In this document: positions 11,424 to 21,317 of the stretch, piece by piece | Layout of the letters: every line of letters starts with the position of its first letter | Position numbering within the stretch: position 1 is the stretch's first letter | From: Panax quinquefolius | Taxonomy: Eukaryota; Streptophyta; Magnoliopsida; Apiales; Araliaceae | Assembly (NCBI GenBank): GCA_020205615.1 | Contig: CM035167.1 | Span: forward strand, 62,065,436-62,129,435 | Length of the DNA: 64,000 bases | Direction: 5' to 3' | Notes under the pieces: generated by a model | Databases searched by the model: none | What the model saw: the letters and a program-made list of their open reading frames with translations, nothing else | Told to the model about the DNA's origin: nothing | Translations under genes and position numbers: made by a program

Positions 11424-13140
11424 TCACTGGATCTCTATCAACAGGGATGTCAGGCCTATAAAGGGAGGATCTGCGCCAGAAAAACCAAATGGGTCGTCTA
11501 AGGGGCCAGCACCTAAGCTGGAAGGAACAAATGTCTCCGCCTCTGCTGGATCTCTGCCCAAATACAGAATCAATATCTGTGCCCGATCCAACTGTCGGGT
11601 CAAGCTGTCAATCTGGGTCATATGGGTCGAAGCTCGATCACAAGCTACCCAATCCGTCATCATGAACGATCCAGGAACCATGTCCCCTATAAACTGTGTG
11701 GCACGGGACTGGGCCCCAATAATGCGAGGGAGCCACCAGCGCTGGAATATCTCCTGAGTACATGGACCCTCGGATAAATCAAAACTGTCAACTCCCAACA
11801 ATGGAATATCAATGGAGAGTGACTGTGATACATGCAAATGACGCCTAACAGGAGGCAAGATCGATATATGAATCTCCCCTGTGGTGCTCCTAATAGCACG
11901 CTCTCCTAAATAGAGCTCCCAGCCTCCATCGGTGAAAAGAGGAAATCTCTGGGTGGAAATCAAATACTCTACTCCAGTAGGGTGTCCATCCTCAAAATCG
12001 ATGATCAAATGATCCCCTGAATATAGAAGCCATGTGATGGCGTCGGTAGTCAAGAACTCCAACAGATACGCACGACGATGAGCGAAGCCCTCGAATCTGA
12101 GGACCTCTGGCAAAATAGAATGGTGCCATCGTCATCCTCGTGGATAAGTATCTAAGCCTAACACATTAACAGGACGCAAACATGGAAGCCTCTCATAGGC
12201 CCAAAACTGCCAACACCATGGTAAATATCTGCAATCAGTAAACACTCTTAACCTGTGAAAGGAAAAGACAAGAGAAATACTAACCAGCAGAAACGGGTAA
12301 AATCCTAGCCAAGCCTCGGTCAAACTCTATGAGCGCAGACGCATGCCCCGGAGGAAATAGGAAAAGGTGTAAGAGCCCCAATCGTACTCTCCTATACGGT
12401 CCACATCGCGTGTAGCACTGACCAGAGCGAAAGATATCGTGGAAGAGTTATCTGATATGAAGCAGCCTCGAATGATTATCAGGAACAATCGCCGCAGAAC
12501 GCGATCCCTGATCCTGACATCATCAGGCATGGGCTCACTCAATAGCCCGCTCATAACATCTACACTCAAAGGACCTGAACGGATAGTCCTACCTTTGAGC
12601 ACACCCGCCGAAACTCCTAACAAGGACCATACGGCAGTAAGGGTGATATTCGCCATGCAAGGAACTGGCTCCCCTCCAAACTCCATACCTATGATAAATC
12701 GCCAATCCATAGGTGTCATCATCACCTCAATCCAAATAGGTGGGGTGGTGAGTCGATGAAACCATCGCTCAGACAATGCCCTGAGGTAACCCCAGGGACA
12801 ACGACGGGGAAGGATGGAGAAAAGTGCCCCAAATCCCCACTCATGTACTACTGCTCTATAATCAGGATGAAGCGCCTGGTACATGGAGTGGATGTTAAAC
12901 CGATTCCCAGAGGTCATGTAAAACCTAGAACTGTGTGATGAAGCACGGATCAACATCGAACCCTTTTAATCCTCATTAATAGGAAAGAAGTAAGATAAAG
13001 TCTAATGTCATACCTCGTTAGCATGCAAGTACATCGATGGGTGTCTACCCAAATCACCTAGCAACTCTGGGTTCACCACCTGGATGCTCGGAAGCTCCCT
13101 GCGAGGGATATGTACAGCAGGAGCGGGATCCTCAATATCC
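11424..13140 (-). pseudogene. Antisense gene 1 of element A: plant mobile domain (PMD)-like protein
   Basis: On the minus strand one frame runs from 12962 to 11424 with only two nonsense codons (12327-12329 and 12132-12134). Motifs in order are RFNIHSMYQALHP, IWIEVMMTPMDWRFIIG followed by MEFGGEPV, GEYDWGSYTFSYFLRG, QFWAYERLPCLRP and VLRFEGFAHRRAYL. These fit the plant mobile domain (PF10536), found in plant transposon-related and host proteins. An upstream piece, HIPRRELPSIQVVNPELLG to MYLHANE (about 13014-13125), joins in phase if 12963-13013 is removed as an intron. No clear initiator Met is seen. Its position and orientation match the antisense extra ORFs of Tat elements. Its role in the element is not known. 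Confidence 0.7.
12963..13013 (-). other. Candidate 51-nt intron in antisense gene 1
   Basis: On the minus strand GTATGAC follows ...HANE, a pyrimidine-rich run CTTACTTCTTTCC follows, and the interval ends with TTAAAAG. Removing it joins phase-0 exons and eliminates in-frame stops (TGA, TAG, TAA). It is shorter than most plant introns, so a decayed region is the alternative. Confidence 0.35.
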
Positions 13141-15213
13141 ACCTCCTCGTCCTAAACGTCTGGAACATCTACACGATTTGGGGCGAATCACGACCTCCAC
13201 CAACCGACGAGGTCATCGACGAGAACGAGGGGCGAGGCACTTGAAGCCCTCCGTAAAATGCGCGAAGCGGTCTCCCATAAGAACTGCTCGGCTGATCCAG
13301 ATCCATAATATCTGGACAACAAGTCTCCAAATCACCTCAGAAAGGGTGTGGTATTGCCTTACCTGGAGCTTTCTAAAATGAATTATATGACTATATGCAT
13401 GCATGCATTTACTTTAACATATAATAGAGTTAGAATGCATGACTACCTAATGCCTACATTTGGAAATATTTCGCCATAGTCCCCTTTGAAAATAGGACTA
13501 TCCACATGCGCACATGCATGTCTAGGTGGCCATTCAGTAGCACACCTACCCCAAAGTCATATACAGAATATATGCATAAAAAATCAAGAATATCATGCAT
13601 AAGGCAAACCTTAATGCTAGGAGTATTTTGCCTTTCTACCTTTTGCTCATTGGACCTCAAATAGGATAAAAAATAGCAGAAAAAGGTGCCAATTTGACTG
13701 TCTCAAAAGTCAAATTTTTTCACAACATTATGTTTAACATGGTTTAATACTAACATTTACTATGTTGAATATTTTTTATCAAGTTATTTGTGCATACATA
13801 ATCACTACTATGTGTTTAGATGCATTTCGTGCAATATCTCACAATCTAACAGATAGAAACTGGAAAAAATACATGCATACGTTACCAGGATAGTGTAGAA
13901 CACTTGTACGATGACAGAATTTGCAGAAAGCAGCCCGAACTCAGCAAATCTGGAAGTGGCTCATGGTTTTTTCTAGAGAAAAACAAGTTGAAAGTGACTT
14001 GTGAAGGCGAAATCTTTGGGATTTATCATCCACGCTTTGGCGCGAGCTCACTCACTGCAATGCGAGAAGGTGCACCTGCGGCTCCTCTATGTGGGCCCCA
14101 CCCCTTTGGCTCAGTCCAGTTCGAGTTGAAACGGAGTTCTTATGGGCTAGAAAGGTCAAATCGGGAATAAAAATGCCACGCGATTGAGCAAGCAAAACAA
14201 AGATCTGATCTGGTCTTCTCGGATGAGACTTTGAATCAGACATCACTCATTGGTAGTCGCTTTGAACACAAGGTATACTCTGCCGATGACCTCAGTTGTC
14301 ACAAATCACATACGGCAATACCTTATATAGGTCCGATGTCACGACTCGTGTCGTTACCCCACGTGAGTCCCCCCGACGCGGTTCTGGCGTGAGTACCGCG
14401 GGGTGACAACGTATATCTCCGGCGGGAGTAGCAACGCATGCTCAGCCATTGACACACATATCAACAAAGGTCAAGCAACCTTGATATCATTTCAGCCGAT
14501 AGCGTTTAAACCTGTCAGAGCTATAGAGCTATTCGAGGTTCTCATACCCAGCTGCTAATATTCCCCAGCGGATCCCCGGCGGGGGTCACAATGCAATGCT
14601 CCGTTGATCTACATGTCAGCGAATGTCAAGCAACCTTGACGATCTCCTCACAGAGTTTCAGCCGTTGATTCACACGTCAGCAAAGGTCAAGCAACCTTGA
14701 CAGTATATCCCACAGGATGTTTCAGCCGTTGATTCACACGTCAACGAAGGTCAGGCATCCCTGACAGCAATTGTTGTTGGCAGTAAATCCAACAGAATCA
14801 TGATATATTCTGGCGATACTAACAAGGAGAGGTCAACATTATCCAAGAGGATAGATGATGGAATATGTTATACACATCCTCAAATAGATCAAGCTTTATC
14901 CCCACAGATCTCTTACACATAAGAGATACCCTTGATGATCAAGTCGTTATCAAGAACACAGGAATTTGGTGATAACTCCAACACCAATATCCTAACAGAT
15001 TCGGCTTGCACATCAAATCTGGTCGGTATTCCCAATCCCCAGTTGAAGTAACAGGGAACCAACAATCATCCCCAGCATGTTGGGCCACAACCCCGTACAC
15101 ATGCATCATACATTTGCATCATGTTACTATCCATAGTACCATGTTTATCTTGTTGCGTTTCAAGTGTCTAGGATTCTTTATCCTACCCATGCATCACCAT
15201 GCATGAGTATGAT
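13141..15213. repeat. Repeat-rich 3' region of element A
   Basis: No protein is recognised apart from weak upstream traces of antisense gene 1. From about 14440 to 14770 there are about four diverged units of 50-70 bp sharing CAGCCGTTGATTCACACGTC and AGGTCAAGCAACCTTGAC. Tat elements are known for a hypervariable 3' region with tandem repeats that can seed satellites. The 14020-14140 part has GGTGCACCTGCGGCTC, also found near the LTR TATA box, and could hold the antisense promoter. Element B keeps the outer part in reverse. Confidence 0.6.
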
Positions 15214-15225
15214 AAAGAGGGCATC
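15214..15225 (+). other. Polypurine tract of element A
   Basis: AAAGAGGGCATC lies directly before the 3' LTR. Element B has the same junction as AAAGAGGGGCATC followed by TGTAGACACTCG, which fixes the boundary here although A's first LTR bases are altered (TCAGAGACAC). Confidence 0.75.
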
Positions 15226-16084
15226 TCAGAGACACTCGAAATTTTCTATACTCTTTATTACTAACATTGTCAGGAGGACATATTCGTCTTTTAAGAGAGA
15301 ACCACGAAGACAATCCAAATCCATCTGGGACACTCTTTGGAAGTTCAAAGATTAACCACGGATCACAATCTGGGAGTAATTGTTTCAACCTCGGATCTAA
15401 CCCCGAGACTGCGGATCAATAATCGAACACACACCGGAGAAGACTGATTAATCTCAAAGATAACCCCGAGGTATCCAGTCTCAGTCCCAACCATGGGAAT
15501 AGCCACCAACCTTGGTGATAACCCCAAGGAATGCAGTTTCAGAGATAACCCCAGAAATGCTTGTTTCAAATGCCATCAGCTTCAATCTCGGCACTCAAAA
15601 CGAGATACACTGGACCAACCTTGCAATAACATCGGGAAGACAGGCACACCTCAAAGATGACAATGAGGACCTTCAACAAATACAGCAGTCCAATCTCAGC
15701 GAAGTCTGAGCAACGTCTGCTTATCGGCCCAATCCGGCAGTAAAACCAATGAGGGGCAACATCGCCATCTCATCCAACACGATGCCACGGCTCGTCTCTA
15801 CGCAACAATGTCCCACAAGGCTAACCAATCCGAGTGACTATTGTGCAAGGTAACGGATGAAAGTTGAAGCTTTAAGACCGGAGGGCATCGTCCCATCTTC
15901 ACAGACTTCGTACAAACTCTAATCATATGCCATCGTACAACTCTCGACAACGGCGGTCTGAAATAGGTCCTGAATACCTCAAAACGGATGCCCGAATTGT
16001 ACTTCTCAAAATTTGAGTGGACACTACAATGCCTGAGTACACGTACTTCGAGACGACCCGACCCGACCCGCCTCTGGTACACAT

Positions 16085-16130
16085 GCGGCTGAGCCGCAGG
16101 TGCACCTGCAGCACCTTTTGCCTATAAATA
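16085..16130 (+). promoter_or_regulatory. LTR core promoter of element A: overlapping palindromes plus TATA box
   Basis: TATAAATA lies at 16123-16130. Just upstream lie two overlapping perfect palindromes, GCGGCTGAGCCGC (16085-16097) and GCAGGTGCACCTGC (16096-16109), the latter holding two E-box cores. Transcription would start near 16155-16165. Placement in the middle of the LTR fits a U3/R boundary. Confidence 0.65.
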
Positions 16131-16394
16131 AGAGGCTTGGGGTGCTGATTTCTAAGAGAAAAAAGACGGGGAAACCCTGCACAATTTGCTCTGCACTCGC
16201 CATACAGTGTATTTTCCCACTTTCAAACATCTGTGAGCTCATATATAGCCTCTTTTGTACCCACAAAAGCCCAGTGTTTACCCACTCTAAAGATATAGAA
16301 GCCCTTTTTATCAGTCAGCTGTAAGCCTTCTCACACACTTTAGAGTCTTTCTCTTCATCTTTGCACATACCCTTCTACACGTTGAGAGTCCTGT

Positions 16395-16440
16395 TACTTG
16401 CTTTTGCCCGGACTTCGGTCCGTGGTTTCATTCCAGTCTG

Positions 16441-16471
<31 letters not shown>

Positions 16472-16625
16472 TGACTAACATTATCGAGTTATGCCTCGAT
16501 TGAGCCTAGACTTCGGTCTGGAGCGTGTACTGCTTTAATATATATATATATATACTTATATATATTAACTATCTATCGGACTTTGTTCGATGAGCCTAGA
16601 CTTCGGTCTGGTGCGTTTATTCGCT

Positions 16626-16656
<31 letters not shown>

Positions 16657-16720
16657 TTATATATATCAACTGTGTGTCGGACTTTGTTCGATGAGCCTGA
16701 ACTTGATGCAGTGCGTTATT

Positions 16721-16768
<48 letters not shown>

Positions 16769-16919
16769 TTATATATATCAACTTTGTGTCGGACTTTGTT
16801 CGATGAGCCTAGACTTCGATCTGGTGAGTTTACTCGCTTTTATATATATATACTTATATATATGAACTGTGGTCGAACTGTGTTCGATGAGCATGGATTT
16901 TACATCCGGTGCGTTTATT

Positions 16920-16956
<37 letters not shown>

Positions 16957-16960
16957 TATT
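16395..16960 (+). repeat. Tandem array with (TA)n spacers in the Tat LTR
   Basis: About six units of roughly 80-120 bp alternate an (TA)n run with a spacer of the type GACTTTGTTCGATGAGCC, then AGACTTCGGTCT. The last motif folds as a short hairpin with a C(UUCG)G loop in RNA. The (TA)n runs lie near 16440, 16538, 16624, 16726, 16841 and 16924. The open frame through the TA runs codes only Tyr-Ile repeats and is not a gene. Confidence 0.8.
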
Positions 16961-16963
16961 TTG

Positions 16964-17180
16964 TCCTTCTTGGAGTTCCCTTCGTGGCAGTTGATCGCTT
17001 TTACAGCTTTCTTTACATTTCGTCCTGCCTGGAGTTTACTTCGTGGCAGTTGACCGCATTTACAACTTTATTTACATTTTGTCCCGCCTGGAGTTTCCTT
17101 CGTGGCGGTTGACCATATCAACAGCTTTATTTACATTTCTGATCCCCCATGGAGGTGGTTCGTGGTTGGTGATCCTGTCT
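16964..17180 (+). repeat. Array of about 66-bp tandem units in the Tat LTR
   Basis: Three to four diverged units share CCTGGAGTTTCCTTCGTGGC, then GTTGACCGC and TTTATTTACATTT. The related LTR tail beginning at 25528 starts within the equivalent of the last unit. Confidence 0.75.
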
Positions 17181-17649
17181 GTATATATATATTTACCGCT
17201 TTTATATATATACTTGCTTATTGCTTTTATATACAAATTGCAATATTACATGCGCTAAGAATCATGTGATCACGATTCATCTCATTGGATCTAGATTCGG
17301 TTCCGTGATGGACATTTTCAATTTATGGCGACTTGTAAATTATTCTGCGATGTCTGTATTTCCTCAGATGGTTTCCATACCCACGAGGAAGTCAACATTA
17401 TTTTTGGATGTATTATTTTTCATATGGATGTCTCACATCCACAAAATAAAATCAATTCACCGCTCACTTAATAAAAATGGAAGTGTAAAAGGTCTCAATT
17501 CTATTGAGCATCAAGGTTTGAAAACCTCTTTTATAAAACATCATCATTGCCATATCTTGCTAAAAACTAAATTTTTACATAAATTCAAACCCTGTGTATA
17601 TAGGCTCGAACGAGGCCTCACACAACTTTCATATAATAGCACATTGACC

Positions 17650-17676
17650 CACACACACACATAGACACACACACAC
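17650..17676 (+). repeat. CA microsatellite
   Basis: An interrupted (CA)n run lies in the LTR, with a shorter counterpart in the same context at about 26085-26096. Confidence 0.8.
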
Positions 17677-18013
17677 TCGGATAATAGTTTCTTGAAAAGA
17701 GGCGGTCCACCGTGGTAACACACGGATGTCGGGGGTGCCTAACACCTTCCCCAGATAACCACGTCCCCGGACCCTAAATGAATCTCGGTTTAAATTCAGT
17801 ATATCGATGTCACATCACTAGGTCAATGCACAATCCTTTTCTCGGTTGTGTTGGTGAAACCATTTAAAAACTAATCACACTCTTAATCGTCCCATCGTCG
17901 ACATTATACATGTCGGACCTTTTTCATTTATTTTTTCAAACAAATCTCACCTAAAATGAGATCACCAAAGAACAAGTAATGGAAAGGGACACCCAAAAAT
18001 TCCGACATCGACA

Positions 18014-18862
18014 TCGGGCTTGACGGGTTGGGTCATCTCGAAGTATGTGCACTCAAGCACTATAATGTCCACTCAGATTTTTAGAAGTGCAATCCGGGCA
18101 TCCATTTGAGGTATACAGGACCTATTTCGGACCGCCGTTGTCGAGAGTTGTGTGATGGCATGGGATTAGAGTTTGTGCGAAGTCATTGAAGATGGGACGA
18201 TGCCCTCCGGTCTTCAAGCTCCAACTTTCATTCGTTACCCCGCATAATAGTCACTCGGGATTGGTTATCCTTGTGGAACATCGTTGCGTAGAGAAGTGAT
18301 GTGGCATCGTGTTTGACGAGATGACGATGTTGCCCCTCACCGGTGTTATCGCCGAATTGGGCTGATAAAGCAGACGTTGCTCAGACTTCGTTGAGATTGG
18401 ACTGCTACAATTGTTGAAGGTCCTCATTGTCATCTTTGAGGTGTGCCTGTCCTCCCGATGTTATTGTTGGATTGGTGCAGTGTATCTCATTGTGAGCGCC
18501 GAGATTGAAGCTAGTGGCATTTGAAACAAGAATTTCCGAGGTTATCTCTGAAACTGCATTCCTTGGGGTTATCAGCAAGGTTGGTGGCTATTCCCACGGT
18601 TGGGACTGAGACTGGATACCTCGGGGTTATCTCCGAGATTAATCGGTCTTCTCCGGTGTGTGTTCTGGTATTTTATCTGCAGGTCTTGGGGTTATATTTG
18701 AGGTTGGAACTGTTTCTCCCAGAGTGTGATCTGGGGTTGATGCTGAACTCCCGGTAGTATCCGGTATGGATTTGGATTGTCTTTCAGGGTTCTCTCTTAA
18801 AAGACGAATATGTCCTCTTGCAATGTTAGTAACAGTAGTACAGAAAATTTCGAGTGTCTACA
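18014..18862 (-). repeat. Partial 3' LTR of element B
   Basis: On the minus strand it starts TGTAGACACTCG at 18862 and matches A's LTR 15226-16072. It stops at 18014, where A's LTR ends, before reaching the TATA region. The remainder should lie left of the window if A is inserted here. Confidence 0.78.
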
Positions 18863-18876
18863 GATGCCCCTCTTTA
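18863..18876 (-). other. Polypurine tract of element B
   Basis: The minus strand reads TAAAGAGGGGCATC directly before the LTR start TGTAGACAC. This clean junction was used to set the A boundary. Confidence 0.8.
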
Positions 18877-20096
18877 GCATACTCATGCATGGCGATGCAT
18901 GGGTAGGATAAAGAATCCTAGACACTTGAAACGCAACAAGATAAATATGGTACTATGGATAGCAACATGATGCAAATGTATGATGCATGTGTATGGGGTT
19001 GTAGCCCAACATGCTGGGGATGATTGCTGGCTCCCTGTTGCTTCAACTGGGGATTGGCAATACTGACCAGATCTGATGTGTAAGCCAAATCTGTTAGGAT
19101 GTTGATGTTGGAGTTATCACCAAATTCCTGTATACTTGATAACGACTTCATCCCGAAGATGTACCTCTTATGTGTGAGAGATCTGTGGGGATAAAGCTTG
19201 ATCTGTTTGAGGATGTGTATAACATATTCCATCATATATCCTCTTTGATAATGTTGACCTCTCCTGGTCAGTGTCGCCAAAATATGTCGCGAACCTGTTA
19301 GATTTAATACCAACAACAAATGCTGTCAGGGATGCCTGACCTTCACTGTCGTGTAGATCAACAGAGCATTGCGTTGTGACCCCCGCCGGGGATCCGCTGG
19401 GGAATATGATCAGCTGGGTATGAGAACCTCAAATAGCTCTATAGCTCTGATAGGTTTAAACGCTATCGGCTGAAATGACGTCAAGGTTGCTTGACCTTCG
19501 TTGATATGGGTGTTAACGGTTGAGCATGCGTTGCTACTCCCGCCAGAGATATACGGTGTAACCCCCGTCGGGGATTTACTGGGGACGCATGAGTACGTAC
19601 GCAACTATCGAACGGTTCTCAACGCTTCGATGGGTTTACTTGCCATCGGCTGAAATAATGTCAAGGCTGCTTGACCTTCGTTGATTGAATTGTCAACGAA
19701 TGAACGTGTTGTAACCCCGTCGGGGACCTACGTTGTAACCCCCGTCGGGGACCTACGTAGGGTAATGACCCAGAGTTGGCGGCATCAGACCTGTACGAGG
19801 TATTGCCGGATGTGATTTGTGACAAATGGGATCATTGGCAGGGTATACCTCGTGTTCGGGTGACTACCAATGAGTGATATACAAGTTCAAAGTCTCATCT
19901 GAGAAGACCATGATTGTATGCTATTTTGCTCAACCGCGTGGCATTTTTATTCCTGATTTGACCTTTCTAGCCAGTAAGAACTCCATTTCAACTCGAACTG
20001 GACCGAGTTGGAGGGGTGGGACCCACATAGAGGAGCCGCAAGTGCACCTGCTGCAGCCGCAGGTGAGCCTGCGACCAGGCATGGATGATAAATCCT
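18877..20096 (-). repeat. 3' region of element B with short repeats
   Basis: This is the inverted counterpart of A 14030-15213. Repeated GTAACCCCCGTCGGGGA blocks occur at about 19378-19395, 19556-19575 and twice at 19708-19757. AAGG(C/T)TGCTTGACCTTCG units match the tandem units of A. No gene is seen. Near 20040-20090 on the plus strand AAGTGCACCTGCTGCAG and GATAAATCC may mark the antisense promoter. Confidence 0.6.
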
Positions 20097-21317
20097 AAAG
20101 CCTGCCTCCTATTAGGCGTCATTGGCCTGCATCACAGTCACCCATCACGGATATTACATTGTTGGGAGTTGACGGTTTTGATTTATCAGAGGGTCCATGT
20201 ACTCAGGAGATATTCCAGTGTTGGTGGCTCCCTCGCACTATTAGGGCCCAGTCCCGTGCCACACAGTGACTTTATGTCACACTTGCGACCGGTTGGTACC
20301 CTTAGACGGCATGGGTATTGGTTCTCCCATGATGTGTCTATGTCATACTCCTTTCAGCCATCGGAGTGTACAGATGCTCAGTCCTGGTCCGTATTTTTGG
20401 CAGATATCAGAGATCCATTTAGCATATTGTTGTGCTCGGGGCTTTGCTCACCATACAGCTTCATTACTCATGCTCCGGACATGGATTTCCTCCCTTTAGC
20501 TGGCTTGAGGGACGTGACTACTTATCACCCATTGGCCGTGATGTCGTAGTTCGACCAGTTCCAGGATTTTCATCTTTTCGAGGGGGTGACAGGTCAGCTT
20601 CTCGATACCTCTCAGCAGAGGACCGATCTCGTGTATACGCTTGCTGGGATCAGCGTGAGCTAGCTGCTTTTCCTGTCAGTCATCCCGGTTATTCCGCATA
20701 GTACTCCGCATGGATGGAGACGGAGGTTTTATCGGCTGCAACAGTATTTGCAGTACCAGAGAGCGAGTTATACGATGTAGAGCCTATAGAGGACATTGAT
20801 GCCTACATCGAGGAGGAGCCCGCTGCCGGGTTACCAGCATTTCTTCCGGAATCTCCTAGTACCAGTACTTTTGTGATTCAGCACTCGGAACATTATTTAG
20901 AGCAGTCTTCATCTGTTGACCTTTGAGAAAGATCAGATTCGATCTATGATGTTGACTGCTCTTGATGTGAGGGACGCCGCCCTATTAGAGAGAGACGAGG
21001 CATTGGCTCGTAGAGATGCCACCGTCGCTAAGCATGATGAGGCCATGTCAGCCATAGATGCAGTGGTAGCTGAGCGGGATATCGCCATATCTGCCCGGGA
21101 TGTGGCTGTCACAGATAGTACTGCAGCGAGGTCCCTTACCACTAGTATAATCGCAGAGATGAGCGCTTATATTGATGAGCATATTGTTATCATGCAGATG
21201 GCTATAGATCTGTTGGGTCGTGTGGATATTCTCACCCAGGAGACTACAGCTTTACCTCCATCATCTAAGAGGGATGCCATGTTGGTCTTGCTAGCTCGCA
21301 TGTACCCTGACTCATAG
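20097..21317 (+). pseudogene. Antisense-gene remnants of element B (PMD fragment fused to DUF7745-like C-terminus)
   Basis: Deletions join a short PMD-gene piece (SFDLSEGPCTQEIFQ-like, at about 20170-20265 in another frame) to the latter half of the DUF7745-like gene. The latter begins MSHLRPVGTLRRHGYW near 20270 and includes PFSILLCSGLCSPYSF. The final part, 20916-21317, is open for 133 codons from MTFEKDQIRSMM to LLARMYPDS. It is rich in RD-centred heptad-like repeats (ERDEALARRDATVAKHDEAM), which suggests a coiled coil. Frameshifts lie near 20550 and 20700-20910. It is better preserved than its counterpart in A (9290-9700). Confidence 0.65.

Larger units (their letters stand above)
1..18013 (+). 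mobile_element. Element A: degenerate Tat/Ogre-like Ty3/gypsy retrotransposon
   Basis: The order is 5' LTR end, PBS, gag, protease, RT, RNase H, archaeal-type RNase H, integrase, two antisense ORFs, repeat-rich 3' region, PPT and 3' LTR. Dual RNase H, a tRNA-Arg-type PBS and antisense genes downstream of pol are features of the Tat lineage of plant Ty3/gypsy elements; a candidate intron between protease and RT points to the Ogre group. The internal part is about 15 kb, so the whole element would exceed 20 kb. All genes carry stops or frameshifts and the two LTR ends differ visibly, so this is an old, dead copy. The 5' LTR begins outside the window. The element seems inserted in the LTR of element B, whose sequence resumes at 18014. 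Confidence 0.88.
15226..18013 (+). repeat. 3' LTR of element A
   Basis: This LTR is about 2.79 kb, from the PPT to ...ATCGACA. It carries a TATA box at 16123. Downstream lie a (TA)n-punctuated tandem array at about 16395-16960, a second array of about 66-bp units at 16964-17180, and a CA repeat at 17650-17676. The U3 part at 15360-15560 has irregular units built on GATAACCCCGAG. The last 232 bases match the 5' LTR end. The start base pair TG is mutated to TC. Confidence 0.85.

Noticed and set aside
12246..12301. A second intron in the antisense PMD-like gene (GTTAGT...TTGCAG)
   Set aside because: Although the ends fit GT-AG, removing 56 nt or the shorter 32-nt version breaks the reading frame, while the unspliced frame is open.
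9290..13140. A host gene between pol and LTR of element A
   Set aside because: The same genes occur at the same place in element B, and antisense ORFs here are a known Tat trait, so they belong to the element.
16691..17053. Open frame of about 120 codons rich in Tyr-Ile in the Tat LTR
   Set aside because: It is the translation of (TA)n runs and has no domain; unit number varies between copies.
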